Source: OLB16 sp964422415 | GTDB lineage: Bacteria; Hinthialibacterota; Hinthialibacteria; OLB16 | Reading direction: 5' to 3' | Assembly (NCBI GenBank): GCA_964422415.1 | Contig: CAYRBI010000004.1 | Location: forward strand, 1 to 64,000 | Length of the DNA stretch: 64,000 bases | Notes under the pieces: generated by a model | The model's database searches: none | Told to the model about the DNA's origin: nothing | Seen by the model: the letters and a program-made list of their open reading frames with translations, nothing else | Made by a program: the position numbers and the translations under genes | Shown here: positions 36,201 through 44,743 of the stretch, piece by piece | How the letters are laid out: every line of letters starts with the position of its first letter | Position numbering within the stretch: position 1 is the first letter of the stretch

Positions 36201-36883
36201 TGAGCCTCGGATTCGGAGCGTTTAATATAATGGCAGTCATTGGTGGCAACTAATGGCAGTCCCATTTCACGAGCCAGTTGAATGATCCCTTGGTTGGCCT
36301 TCTCTTGTTCGGGGAGGCCATTGGGCATGATCTCCAGGTAGAAGTTATCTGACCCGAAGATCCCGGTGTAGGTCTCGATGACCTCGCGGGCCTTCTTGAT
36401 GTCATCCCGTAATAGGGATTGATTGGCCTCTCCGGCGAGACAACCTGAGAGCCCGATCAATCCCTTGCAGTGTTCACGCAGGACCTCACGGTCAATGCGT
36501 GGGCGGTAATAAAAACCCTCGGTGAAGGCGATGGTGGAGAGCTTGAGAAGGTTCCGGTAACCTTCGTTGTCCTTGCAGAGGAGAGTCAGGTGGTTGTAAT
36601 GACCTCCGGAGCCGCCGGAGGCGGCCCCAGTATTCTTCCCTCCTCGATCGAGACGGCTCCCGGAGGTGATATAGGCTTCGCACCCGATTAACGGATGGAC
36701 CCCAGCGTTGCGTGCCTTGCCGAAGAAATCGAGCGCGCCATACATATTCCCGTGGTCGGTGAGTGCCACCGCACCCATCGAGTGCCCCTTGACCGCATTG
36801 ACCAGACGGTCCAAACGGCACATCCCATCTAGAATCGAATACTCACTATGCAGGTGTAAATGAACAAAAGGTTGGTCGCTCAT
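33251..36883 (-). CDS. dnaE: DNA polymerase III alpha subunit
   Basis: This 1210-residue protein is the replicative polymerase catalytic subunit. The PHP domain starts with FVHLHLHSEYSILDGM. The polymerase palm has PDIDTDFSDKRREEVI around residue 446. HhH and OB-fold regions follow (GIVTQVRKRKTRNGEIMADV). A Pro-rich insert lies near residues 350-375 (LIPAPTLTPMGTPPPSPG). I place the start at ATG 36883, with GGGGGG just upstream, because MSDQPFVHLHLHSEYS is the family N-terminus. It is divergent from the exported-protein gene. Length fits DnaE1 rather than error-prone DnaE2. Confidence 0.97.
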   Translation of the reverse strand: MSDQPFVHLHLHSEYSILDGMCRLDRLVNAVKGHSMGAVALTDHGNMYGALDFFGKARNAGVHPLIGCEAYITSGSRLDRGGKNTGAASGGSGGHYNHLTLLCKDNEGYRNLLKLSTIAFTEGFYYRPRIDREVLREHCKGLIGLSGCLAGEANQSLLRDDIKKAREVIETYTGIFGSDNFYLEIMPNGLPEQEKANQGIIQLAREMGLPLVATNDCHYIKRSESEAHRAMVCIQTGTLMNDPDGLHFETDEFYLKSPEEMWSQLGDYPEALKNTLEIANRCQVELPTKGGKLIMPRFEPPKDMDCFEYLRDLAYQGAWERYFDHAEDEDWQPGLIPAPTLTPMGTPPPSPGTWSETAQHLPRVVRERMEYELEILHTKGFVEYFLIVWDFIHFARSRGIAVGPGRGSAAGSLVAYSLRITDIDPLEHGLIFERFLNPERESPPDIDTDFSDKRREEVIRYCAERYGKESVSQIATFSRLGAKQVVRDVARVMGMPASEGNRIAKLVPDELNIKLSEALDASPELRACRDEDSDHQRLFEIALLIEGTIRQTSVHAAGIVIGPESLINMCPLMKTNSGDTCTQYEHKYLEILGLVKMDFLGLKTLSVIEDTVDAIRQSGIDFHIETIPLDDAKTYELLQKGRTNGIFQLESAGMKDLIKKLHPETFKDVVPLMALYRPGPLQSGMVTDFTDIKHGRKRAQYLHPDLEPILSSTYGTILYQEQVMQLAQKIGGYTMGEADILRRAMGKKKADLMAKEKERFAAGAAKNGYKEKMAAELFDKIEYFAGYGFNKSHSAAYGVISYQTAYLKANFPGEFMAAAMTNDRNNTAKVVRYVNDCRDMDIPVLPPDINQSLENFTVTPIGIRFGLAGIKGVGEAAVGAILRERDENGEFKDLRDFCERIDTSVANSKIIECLIRCGAMDSFGKKRSQLLQVYPQALEVSASKHKDRSIGQVSLFGDFGVGATSEVAYPDIPELSDAENLKGEKDLLGFYVTGHPLAEVEREMHSLATKTAADIAELEGDESIKARMVGIVTQVRKRKTRNGEIMADVTLEDLSGEFQIVVFPKDLVTHQAHLYEGSILVVEGKASIGRERAEMTLDSLRPIKTAWEENVRAVHVDLLSEGLGKELMTSLKTTFRRHRGKAKVLFHVKTPRHGEVIIQAGQDFIVSPSKEFVYQVEDLLDKDRVSFDVAPYKPKEGGNGDRPWQRAGAG

Positions 36884-37031
36884 GGATTCCCCCCCCTTGA
36901 TAAAGAAGGAAGCACCAAACCTTCGGAAGGTCAAGATCTTCTTAAGCTCCCAATTGCCCGGAGCCCATGAATCCCGTACCTTTAAGCCGTACTACGATGA
37001 ATTCCTTGCTCCATTGGGAGGCTCCATTCAA

Positions 37032-38570
37032 ATGGTATCGAAACCGCTAGCGCTGTCGGGGAAATCCTTTTTAATCTTTCTCATGGTTCTGACTCTCGGC
37101 ACTGGGAGTTACGGAGCCAGGCTTCAGGTCTCACCCCAAGCGGGAGTGACCCTGGATGGTTGGAAGGCAGAGATCACCACCTTCTCACTCTCGCCCCGTA
37201 TCGTGTCGTTGATGATTGTCCCGGAGGAGGTCAAAGCGGTCACCCTCACTGTTCGCGCCGGGGGACTCGATGCTGGAGACTATGATCTCGCGGTCTCTGG
37301 ATCACCAGTGAAGCGGTACTCCGCCGAGGATCTCGCGAAGGGGGTAGAGGTACTCATCCCCGAGGTCATGGGAGTCATTGCCGGACCCGCCAAGGTCTGG
37401 GCGGATGAGTGGGTGGGACGCCTGGACCGGGCGGAGGCGAAAGTAGCGGACTTGGGGTATACCCCCCAGGAAACCCCCGCCAGTATCCAACAACAGGTGA
37501 ACCTACTACGTGGTCTTCCGCCAGTTTTGGAGGATGCCGCTCAGGCCAAATCGGCGCGTCTCTGTATCGCACGGAGTGAATCCGGTCCCGTGGCATTACC
37601 CGCCCTTTCCAGTCATAGCCTTGCTGAGATCAACCAGAAAGTAGAGGCCGCTCATGCAGCTAGCATCCAGTTGATCCACCTCGTCAACAATCTGGATGAA
37701 GCAGCGGTGAAACGTGCCATCTTCAGCGAGATATTGGGGGACTGGATCGTTAAGCCCAAGGGCAAGGAGATCGAGATGGCCCTGGCTGGTCAGCCCGGGA
37801 TCGCGGAGTTCATCCTTCCCATCCAGAACTCCTTTGCCAATCCCGCGGTCTCTTTGAATCTGACACTGAAGCCACCCACAGGCTGGGAACCAAACTCAGA
37901 TCGGGAATCCTCTTTTGATCTGGAACCGGGCCAGTCCAAAGACCTTTCCTTCTCCTTCAGCATCCCCCCGGCCACCCCCGGCCAACGGATCGCAATCCCC
38001 GTGGATCTGAAGATCAAGATCGCAGGAGAGACAATCCTCCAGAAAACGGGCGTAGGCTTTGGTAATGAGTTCCTCAAGTCCTGGAAGATTGTGGGGCCTT
38101 TCCCCATAGTCAGCCACACCAATGTGGAAGTTGGATTTGCGCCGGAGAAAGACACCCTTTTTTCCTCAAGATATGATACACCCACTGGATCGGTGACTTG
38201 GAAAGAGGTTCAGGCTGAACGCAATGGACTTGTGGACCTGGGGAAAGCCTTTGCGGACGAGACCAACTGTGTTGCCTACGCCACACTGTGGGTTTACCTG
38301 CCATCTTCGCAGACCTTGGAGGCATCGGTAGGCAGCGATGACTCCATTAAGGTCTGGGCCAATGAGAAAGCGGTCTTCAGCCGTTCCGCTTCACGTGCGG
38401 CGGCTCCCAATCAAGATGTTTTCCTATTGCCTTTGAAGATGGGATGGAATCGTCTTCTAGTGAAGATAACTCAAGGCTCTAATCAATGGGGCTTCTTCTT
38501 CGATTTGAGAGAAAGAACGGGAGTCACTCCCCGGGGGATGCGGTTTGCTTTGGAACCGCCCAAGAGATGA
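37032..38570 (+). CDS. Exported protein with a C-terminal galactose-binding-like domain
   Basis: This 512-residue protein begins at ATG 37032, with GGGAGG 11 bases upstream. A longer open frame reaches back to the dnaE start but is not convincing. The signal peptide is SFLIFLMVLTLGTGSYGA. The middle is unrecognised; a coiled or helical stretch near residues 120-220 is followed by a beta-rich domain (NLTLKPPTGWEPNSD). The C-terminal 130 residues carry EASVGSDDSIKVWANEKAV and PLKMGWNRLLVKITQ, typical of a jelly-roll domain common in large PVC-type secreted proteins. Function unknown. Confidence 0.7.
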   Translation: MVSKPLALSGKSFLIFLMVLTLGTGSYGARLQVSPQAGVTLDGWKAEITTFSLSPRIVSLMIVPEEVKAVTLTVRAGGLDAGDYDLAVSGSPVKRYSAEDLAKGVEVLIPEVMGVIAGPAKVWADEWVGRLDRAEAKVADLGYTPQETPASIQQQVNLLRGLPPVLEDAAQAKSARLCIARSESGPVALPALSSHSLAEINQKVEAAHAASIQLIHLVNNLDEAAVKRAIFSEILGDWIVKPKGKEIEMALAGQPGIAEFILPIQNSFANPAVSLNLTLKPPTGWEPNSDRESSFDLEPGQSKDLSFSFSIPPATPGQRIAIPVDLKIKIAGETILQKTGVGFGNEFLKSWKIVGPFPIVSHTNVEVGFAPEKDTLFSSRYDTPTGSVTWKEVQAERNGLVDLGKAFADETNCVAYATLWVYLPSSQTLEASVGSDDSIKVWANEKAVFSRSASRAAAPNQDVFLLPLKMGWNRLLVKITQGSNQWGFFFDLRERTGVTPRGMRFALEPPKR

Positions 38571-38603
38571 GACCGGAGATGATCTCCTGACGTCTGAGTC
38601 TCG

Positions 38604-39602
38604 ATGAGGAATGCATTGGGTTGCTCAAGTTGTCAAAAAGGATGGTCAGCGGCCGGAATCCTGATTTTGTCTGGGATTCTGGTTTGTTCTTGTACCTCTC
38701 TACCCAAACGCAGCGCCTCTTGGCCGAGTCTGGCAGCCAAGATGACCGGCGCGAAGAAGGAGGTATCCATCCCGCTGGTCGAGATCGGAACTGGTCCGCT
38801 GGGTAAGGTCCCCTATATCGGCGTGCAAGCGGAATACGGGGATCAACCTCTACTCCTCCAGATCGATACCGGTAGTTCTCTGACTTTGTTGCGTGAGTCC
38901 TTGCGTACCAGTTTGAGTGCGCGCCAGGTCAGTAACGCCGAGGTGCTGGGCGCGACAGGGAATATGGCCGAAGAGACTCTCTACCGGACCTCCTCTCTGT
39001 CTATTGGGGGCTTTCATCTCAAGAACGAAATCGTGGCCTTCCTGCCAGACAAGCAAATCGATGCCCTCGGACGCCGGGAGTTCAAACAAAAGCTGGATGG
39101 GGTTTTGGGGGCCTCCTTACTGCATCGTGGTGAAGTCGAGATCAATACGGAAAAGAAGATGTTGATTGTACGCCCCTTTGAGGATGCCCAAGCCCAAAGC
39201 CTCTCTAATAAGACTGCGATGGTCTGGGTTCCAGACATGAATGGCTTTGCGATTCCGCTTGAAGTTGGTTCCGACCGGAGTGTCCGTTTTCTGCTTGATA
39301 CCGGAACCAATGCCGAAATCATCTTCGATTCTGAGGGAGTCTATGGGGAGCGTATCCAGGCGTCTGTTCCCATTGGATCCGCTGAATGCGGGAGTATCCG
39401 TGGAACCTACCAGGTAAAGGCCTACTGGTTACCCTTCCCAGTCTCGGTGGCGGGACGGCGTTCTGAACCAGGGACACGCGTGTATGTCGAATCCAGAGAA
39501 GATCATCGTCATGCCGGGAGCGTGGGTATCCCACTGATCTGGGCCTACAAACGGGTTATCCTTAACGCCCAGCAACAGACCGCCGCCTTCGAGCCGAAAT
39601 AA
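38604..39602 (+). CDS. Lipoprotein with two-lobed aspartyl protease fold
   Basis: This 332-residue protein has a lipoprotein-like signal with a Cys near residue 29 (LSGILVCSCTS). It carries two retropepsin-type motifs, LQIDTGSSLTLL and LLDTGTNAEIIF, as expected of a two-lobe aspartic protease or 'retropepsin-like' bacterial protein. Each DTG could provide one catalytic Asp. The family is common in bacteria but poorly characterised. It is 34 bases after the preceding exported protein and probably cotranscribed with it. The start at 38604 has a weak ribosome site. A GGGGCC/GGCCCC hairpin (39607-39628) follows. Confidence 0.8.
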   Translation: MRNALGCSSCQKGWSAAGILILSGILVCSCTSLPKRSASWPSLAAKMTGAKKEVSIPLVEIGTGPLGKVPYIGVQAEYGDQPLLLQIDTGSSLTLLRESLRTSLSARQVSNAEVLGATGNMAEETLYRTSSLSIGGFHLKNEIVAFLPDKQIDALGRREFKQKLDGVLGASLLHRGEVEINTEKKMLIVRPFEDAQAQSLSNKTAMVWVPDMNGFAIPLEVGSDRSVRFLLDTGTNAEIIFDSEGVYGERIQASVPIGSAECGSIRGTYQVKAYWLPFPVSVAGRRSEPGTRVYVESREDHRHAGSVGIPLIWAYKRVILNAQQQTAAFEPK

Positions 39603-39637
39603 AGATGGGGCCTTATACATCTGGCCCCGGAGCATCA

Positions 39638-39726
39638 CCGTATGTTGTTCATGCTTCAGCATGTGGGTCTCGTCCAAATATGAATTATGAGGTTGCCCCA
39701 CATGCTGAAGCATGAACAACATACGG
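39638..39726. repeat. Palindromic REP-like repeat with 30-bp perfect arms (family 1)
   Basis: Positions 39638-39667 and 39697-39726 are exact reverse complements over 30 bases around a 29-base centre. Each arm contains TATGTTGTTC, a CATGCTtCAGCATG-type small palindrome and GTGGG. The same TATGTTGTTC...GAACAACATA frame is present at 7189-7241. It lies between two genes pointing towards each other. Confidence 0.85.
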
Positions 39727-39786
39727 TTTGCCCCCGCAAACAACAGATTTTAAGGTTGTTGATTCACCGCCTAATTTCTGCAGATT

Positions 39787-42735
39787 TTATGGTTTCAGCG
39801 CCTTCGCCAATCCCACCAGCTGGATGAACTCCGTACGGTAGCCTGCCATGTCGGCCCCTTTTCCTTCCTGAGCTAGTGCGAGCACCGTGTCAAAGGTGGC
39901 TGTGCCCCGGTAGGGCGACTCACGCAAGAGCATTCCGAAGGAGGCTACAGCGGCAGCGAACTTGAAATCGGGGGTGACTCCATCCAACCTGGGGCCTGGA
40001 TCGGTGACTGGCACCTCGATCAACTTGCTGGGGTCCCCTTCCGGAGCCTTGTAGCGCAGTTTGACAGTCAGCATCTCCGGGCTATCCACATTGGTCATGG
40101 CGGGCAGAGCAGCAGGTTTCTGGTACTTGAGCGGATCGACTCCCGCCATGTTGATGGGGGTTCCCACCGGGACCACCTCATAGAGCGCGGTGACCGTGTG
40201 TCCCGCGCCGATCTCTCCAGCGTCTTTACGGTCATCGTTGAAATCCTGCGCCGCCATCACCCGGTTTTCGTAACCGATCAGACGGTAAGCTCCGACCTTG
40301 CCGGGGTTGAACTCGATCTGGATCTTGACATCCTTGGCGATGGTCATCAGGGTCCCGGACATCTGTTCGACCAACACCTTGCGGGCCTCCTGGAGGGTGT
40401 CAATGTAGGCATAATTGCCATTCCCCTTGTCGGCCAAGGTCTCAAGGGTGGCGTCCTTAAGATTCCCCATGCCAAAGCCGAGAACCGAGAGGAAGACACC
40501 ACCCTTGGCCTTGTCAGTAATGATCTTCTGGAGCTCTTCACGGTCCGAGACACCGACATTGAAATCCCCATCGGTGGCTAAGATGACCCGGTTGATGCCA
40601 GTCTTGAGCAGCGTCTGTTCGGCGGTTTTGTAGGCTAACTGGATACCACCCTCACCATTAGTGGAACCCCCTGAGTTGAGGCCATCGATGGCTGCCTGGA
40701 TCGCGGGCTTGTTAGAGCAGGGGGTGGAGGGCAGCACCAGACCGGTTGAACTGGCATAGGTGACAATGGCCACTTGGTCCGCCGGCTGGAGCTGATTGAG
40801 CAGCAGCGTCATCGCCTTCTTGAGTAGCGGGAGCTTGTTCTCGGGCTGCATCGAGCCGGAGACATCGATCAGGAACACCAGGTTACAGGCAGGACGATCT
40901 CCACCTGGTGGAACCTTGCCCTTGATCCCGATGCGCACAAGCCGGTGCGTGCTGTTCCAGGGGCATTCGGAGACCTCGACATGCGTGGCGAAGGGCTCCT
41001 CACCTGTGGGCGGGGCATAATCATAGGGGAAGTAGTTGAGCATCTCCTCGATCCGCACCGCATCCTTGGGAGGCAGGGAGCCTTGGTTCAGGTAGCGACG
41101 GAGATTGGCATAGGCGGCGGTGTCCACATCGATCGAAAAGGTCGAGAGGGACTCATCTGCCGCACTCTTGAAGGGGTTGTCCACTACACCGGAGTAGGTC
41201 TCGACACCCTCGGATTCGGTGGGGGTGATGACCTCGGGTTTTCCGGTCACCACTACAGTCCCACCCTCTGCTAGATTTGGGTAGAAGTATGCGGTACCAC
41301 CAAACATGCGCTCCTCACCAGCTGCTACCTGTTGTTGGAGGGTAGCTCCACCCATCATGTCCATCATACCCATACCACCCATACCGCCACCCATCCCTCC
41401 AACTGGCCCACTGCTCGCGGGCGCTGATTGAGTTTGCTGACTGTTCGAGTCGTAGTACCAATTGCCCGCTTGAAGGGATGACTTGTCACCGTCCGCTATG
41501 TCAAGTCTGGTGGCCGGTCCAGACCCCCCTCTATCACTGAAACTGTGAGCCGAGAGGTCATCCCAGGAGTCCACATCCTCATCCACCTCCTTGAACTTCT
41601 CCTCTGGAGCGGGCTCATTCTGGGTGATCAAATCTCGTGTTTTATCTTCAGCCATTGCCTGTACACGGCGGGCTCGCGATTCATTGTGAGAGAAGCCCAT
41701 ATTGCGTGGGGCGGGGGCAGCGGATGCAACGCTTGGTTGGGCCTCGTATTTGGAGGTTCCCGCCTCAGTAGCGGGTGCTAGTTCAGGTGCAGGCGCTGTT
41801 ATCACACCGGCAATTTTTCCGGACTCCACTTTTTTGGCGGTAATCGGGACTTCCGCGACACTGGCTGCTGCGAGCGGTGCTGGTTGAACAGGTACGGCTG
41901 CCGGTGGTGCCGGAAGCTCCACCACTTTGGGACGCTCGCTTTCACTCAGAGCTCCAATCCTTTGTCCGGTGAATCCAGCCACATTAGACATACCCGCGTT
42001 GGCGATTTGCAGGGACTCGGTCTGAGGAGCCACCGGCGCGGCTGCGTCAACAACTGTCTGTGGAAGAACTGGCGGTTGACCGATCCGTTCAGTCTGACTG
42101 GTTGTCAGGAGCATGTGCGATCCAAACTCTTGTGAGGAATCCTTGGACACTACCGTCACCTGATCGCCTACCTTACCCAAGGGACGACCTGCGATGGCCT
42201 CAACGAGGGTGGGTTGTGGCGTGACTGCCATACCTCTGATGAATCTCCCGGAGGTTTCCTGCGCTTGCTCACCTCGTAGAATGGAATCGGCTGGTAACTC
42301 TTCCTTATCCATGGAGACCCCCTTCGCCACCTCCATTCTGTCTAGGGTTTCCACTTTGGCCTGATGGTGTTGATCAGGGATGCCGGATTGCAGAAACAGA
42401 TAGCCCAGTCCAAGGACCAGGCAGGTGGCGAAGGCGCCTGCGAGTTGGTAAGGCTGGAAGAATCCTCTCCACCCAGCAAACCAGGACAATGTCTTCCCGT
42501 TGGAATGTGCGAGGTGCTTTTCGATGACCCCGCGTTGTACAGGGGTAAGGACTGGGTGTGGCTCGCTGGCGAGTTCCTGGGACAGGACCTCCGCGAGATT
42601 CCTGAACTCCGCAACCAGTTCACGGTCTTCCTCGGAGTCTTGGATCATCTTTTCAAACTCAACCCGTTCGGCCTCTTCCAACTCGCCAAGGGCATAGGCG
42701 GTCAATCTGGGATCATTGGGATCGATTCGATTCAT
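39787..42735 (-). CDS. Anti-sigma-like / von Willebrand A (YfbK-type) membrane protein
   Basis: This 982-residue protein joins an N-terminal anti-sigma-like helical region (LTAYALGELEEAERVEFEKM) without the usual zinc-binding cysteines, one membrane helix (AGAFATCLVLGLGYLFL), about 350 residues of low-complexity Ala/Pro-rich linker, a Gly/Met-rich run (GGMGGGMGGMGMMDMMGG), and a YfbK-type C-terminal half. That half has ECPWNSTHRLVRIGIKGK and a complete MIDAS motif, LIDVSGSMQ (about residue 621). The C-terminal DUF3520 region follows. It probably spans the inner membrane and holds the ECF sigma factor encoded just upstream. A binding partner for the VWA part is unknown. Confidence 0.85.
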   Translation of the reverse strand: MNRIDPNDPRLTAYALGELEEAERVEFEKMIQDSEEDRELVAEFRNLAEVLSQELASEPHPVLTPVQRGVIEKHLAHSNGKTLSWFAGWRGFFQPYQLAGAFATCLVLGLGYLFLQSGIPDQHHQAKVETLDRMEVAKGVSMDKEELPADSILRGEQAQETSGRFIRGMAVTPQPTLVEAIAGRPLGKVGDQVTVVSKDSSQEFGSHMLLTTSQTERIGQPPVLPQTVVDAAAPVAPQTESLQIANAGMSNVAGFTGQRIGALSESERPKVVELPAPPAAVPVQPAPLAAASVAEVPITAKKVESGKIAGVITAPAPELAPATEAGTSKYEAQPSVASAAPAPRNMGFSHNESRARRVQAMAEDKTRDLITQNEPAPEEKFKEVDEDVDSWDDLSAHSFSDRGGSGPATRLDIADGDKSSLQAGNWYYDSNSQQTQSAPASSGPVGGMGGGMGGMGMMDMMGGATLQQQVAAGEERMFGGTAYFYPNLAEGGTVVVTGKPEVITPTESEGVETYSGVVDNPFKSAADESLSTFSIDVDTAAYANLRRYLNQGSLPPKDAVRIEEMLNYFPYDYAPPTGEEPFATHVEVSECPWNSTHRLVRIGIKGKVPPGGDRPACNLVFLIDVSGSMQPENKLPLLKKAMTLLLNQLQPADQVAIVTYASSTGLVLPSTPCSNKPAIQAAIDGLNSGGSTNGEGGIQLAYKTAEQTLLKTGINRVILATDGDFNVGVSDREELQKIITDKAKGGVFLSVLGFGMGNLKDATLETLADKGNGNYAYIDTLQEARKVLVEQMSGTLMTIAKDVKIQIEFNPGKVGAYRLIGYENRVMAAQDFNDDRKDAGEIGAGHTVTALYEVVPVGTPINMAGVDPLKYQKPAALPAMTNVDSPEMLTVKLRYKAPEGDPSKLIEVPVTDPGPRLDGVTPDFKFAAAVASFGMLLRESPYRGTATFDTVLALAQEGKGADMAGYRTEFIQLVGLAKALKP

Positions 42736-42747
42736 GGCGTTCCTCCT

Positions 42748-43275
42748 TCACACCTTCGCCGGTGCCTGGGCGAGGCGTTCACGGATGGTTTTCATCCCGG
42801 TGTGGATCAGGAAACCGACATTGGTCACGCTGTCTCCTGTGATTTGGCCGATCTCTTTGTAGGACAGGCCCTCCTGGAACTTCAGACGGATGACTTCTTG
42901 TTGACGTTTGGGGAGGCGGTTCAGGGCCTTCAGAACCTGGCTGGTGGTTTCATGGTGCTCAAAGGTTTCAGCGGGATTCATCTGGTCCGATTCGAGCACC
43001 GCGATATGTTCGTCATCGAGCGGATTCATGCGCTTCTCCTTTCTGAAGACATCCAGGGAACGGTTCCGGCAGACCGTGAACAACCAAGGGCCGGCATGGT
43101 CCCCAATCTTGGATGGATCCTCGGAGCAGAGCTTGAGGAAGGTGTCCTGGACGACATCTCGCGCGCGGTCGATGTCTCCCAGAAGCCGTGCTGCATAACG
43201 GATGAGTGGCCCCTCATAATGATCCAATAGGGAGCGGATCCACTCGGCCCTTGGCGGATGATCCTCTTGCCTCAT
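42748..43275 (-). CDS. ECF RNA polymerase sigma factor
   Basis: This 175-residue protein has sigma region 2 (LLGDIDRARDVVQDTFLKLC) and region 4 (LPKRQQEVIRLKFQEG, then LSYKEIGQITG), as expected for an extracytoplasmic-function sigma factor. It should direct RNA polymerase to a stress or envelope regulon. The anti-sigma/VWA gene follows after 12 bases, the usual sigma then anti-sigma order. ATG 43275 is preceded by GGAGGAAGC. I found no convincing self-recognised promoter upstream. Confidence 0.92.
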   Translation of the reverse strand: MRQEDHPPRAEWIRSLLDHYEGPLIRYAARLLGDIDRARDVVQDTFLKLCSEDPSKIGDHAGPWLFTVCRNRSLDVFRKEKRMNPLDDEHIAVLESDQMNPAETFEHHETTSQVLKALNRLPKRQQEVIRLKFQEGLSYKEIGQITGDSVTNVGFLIHTGMKTIRERLAQAPAKV

Positions 43276-43413
43276 GCTTCCTCCGTTGGATGGAGATCTT
43301 CTACCCTATAGACGTGGGAAGGGGGAATTTCTTAGAAGCCTGGTCAAGAAAACTGAGTTGTGGTGGCACCATGGATTCTCTTGAACGCGGCTCCATGGCC
43401 GCGATCATCCAAC

Positions 43414-43791
43414 TCACCGTTTCCCGGTGGTGTACATGGTCGCGGTACGGATATCAAAGGAGTGGAACAGGCTCAGGTCATGAAAGGGGGCATGGTCTTC
43501 GTTTCTGAATTCACTGAAGGGGAGTTCAACAGTCTGTCCGCCCTTGACTGCCTTTTCTCTTTTACAGCTGTAAGCCCCGTTGATGGTGAAGGTGGTGGAA
43601 TTGGGCCAGGCGAAGTCGTTGTTGTTAGTCACCTGGAGACCAGTCTGGGCCGGATTCACGCAGCTCTCGAAGTGGATCAAGGGCTTCGGTGGGACAAGGC
43701 GATGGGCCTCGTAGTCTCGTTGGCAGGCACGCACAAGAAACAATACACCCAGGATGAGAATGATGTTTAAAGCAGTTTTCTTGATGTCCAT
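43414..43791 (-). CDS. Small exported or membrane-anchored protein, unknown
   Basis: This 125-residue protein has an N-terminal hydrophobic segment (ALNIILILGVLFLVRACQ) with a Cys that could be a lipidation site, though the lipobox is poor. The rest is soluble and beta-rich with two further cysteines (FESCVNPAQTG, GAYSCKREKA) that could form a disulfide outside the cytoplasm. No family is recognised. The start at 43791 lacks a good ribosome site. Confidence 0.55.
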   Translation of the reverse strand: MDIKKTALNIILILGVLFLVRACQRDYEAHRLVPPKPLIHFESCVNPAQTGLQVTNNNDFAWPNSTTFTINGAYSCKREKAVKGGQTVELPFSEFRNEDHAPFHDLSLFHSFDIRTATMYTTGKR

Positions 43792-43892
43792 GGTTGGCGA
43801 GTCACTTATTTCTGATGAGATTCATGTCACGTTGCGACACATGTACAGAATGATATCTGTGGTGTTGATTGTGCCCGTTACTCTGGGTTCTT

Positions 43893-44669
43893 TTAGTAAT
43901 TCGAAATCGGACGGCTCTTGTACTTCAGCTGACGGCGGACCTCGGCGCGGTAGATCTTGAGTTTGGGGATATTGGGATCGAGTTCCTCGGCGGCCTCATA
44001 GGCCTTGTCGGCTTCTTCCCATTCCCGGTTGACATGGTGAATCCGTCCCAAGACAAAATGCAGGGTGGGGCTGTTGGGATTATATTCCTCGGCCTTGCGG
44101 AGCATCTCCTCGGCGCCCATAAAATAGGAGTGGTCATAATAGCGGTAGGCGAGTTGAGCATAGGTTTCCGCCAGTTCACGGGTGATGGTACGGCGTAACT
44201 CATCCTTGGGGGCATTTGGGAGAAGTTTTTCGTAGATATCGATGGCTTGTCCCATTTCGCCATTGCGGGCGGTTTCGCGGGCCTGTTCAATCCCATTCTG
44301 GCAGCGTGTGATCCGCTCCGAGAGCACCACTAGATCGATCCGGGATTGGATATCCGGATCCCCCGGCTTCATGCGTAATGCCTCCTGGTAGGTTTCCAGA
44401 GCCCGGCGGGTGTCTTTGCGTTGTTCCAGGTAGTAATCCCCGCGTTTGACCATATAGGCCACGAAGGGTTCCGACTTAGTTCCTTGAATCTCTTGATTTT
44501 CCAGGGTTAGGGTGCTGCCCGCGAGAAGCTTCACATTAGTGGTGTTCTTGCCCTGACGGACCACATGTCCATCCAAGCTACGGTTCCCAGCGAAATACAA
44601 CACATCGGCTTGAGAGGTTGAGGCAACGACTAAAAGAAATACGATTAATGCACACTGCAACCGGTTCAT
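43893..44669 (-). CDS. Exported TPR-repeat protein
   Basis: This 258-residue protein has a signal peptide (LIVFLLVVASTSQA) and about four or five tetratricopeptide-type repeats (RALETYQEALRMKPGDPD, MGQAIDIYEKLLPNAPKDE, EEADKAYEAAEELDPN). It should be a periplasmic scaffold. GGGGAGGAAGACG precedes the ATG. The segment between the signal and the first repeat (LYFAGNRSLDGHVVRQGKNT) resembles SH3-like envelope domains. The partner is unknown. Confidence 0.8.
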   Translation of the reverse strand: MNRLQCALIVFLLVVASTSQADVLYFAGNRSLDGHVVRQGKNTTNVKLLAGSTLTLENQEIQGTKSEPFVAYMVKRGDYYLEQRKDTRRALETYQEALRMKPGDPDIQSRIDLVVLSERITRCQNGIEQARETARNGEMGQAIDIYEKLLPNAPKDELRRTITRELAETYAQLAYRYYDHSYFMGAEEMLRKAEEYNPNSPTLHFVLGRIHHVNREWEEADKAYEAAEELDPNIPKLKIYRAEVRRQLKYKSRPISNY

Positions 44670-44743
44670 CGTCTTCCTCCCCGTAAAGGAATAATAAACC
44701 TCCTAACATTCAATCACATTGGGCGAAGGGTAAGAAGGGGATC

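Noticed and set aside
36882..37031. N-terminal extension of the exported protein at 37032
   Set aside because: It overlaps the dnaE start and puts 50 residues before the signal peptide. GGGAGG supports ATG 37032.
43276..43413. Self-recognised ECF promoter before the sigma gene
   Set aside because: No GGAAC-type -35 with TCTA-type -10 at proper spacing was found.
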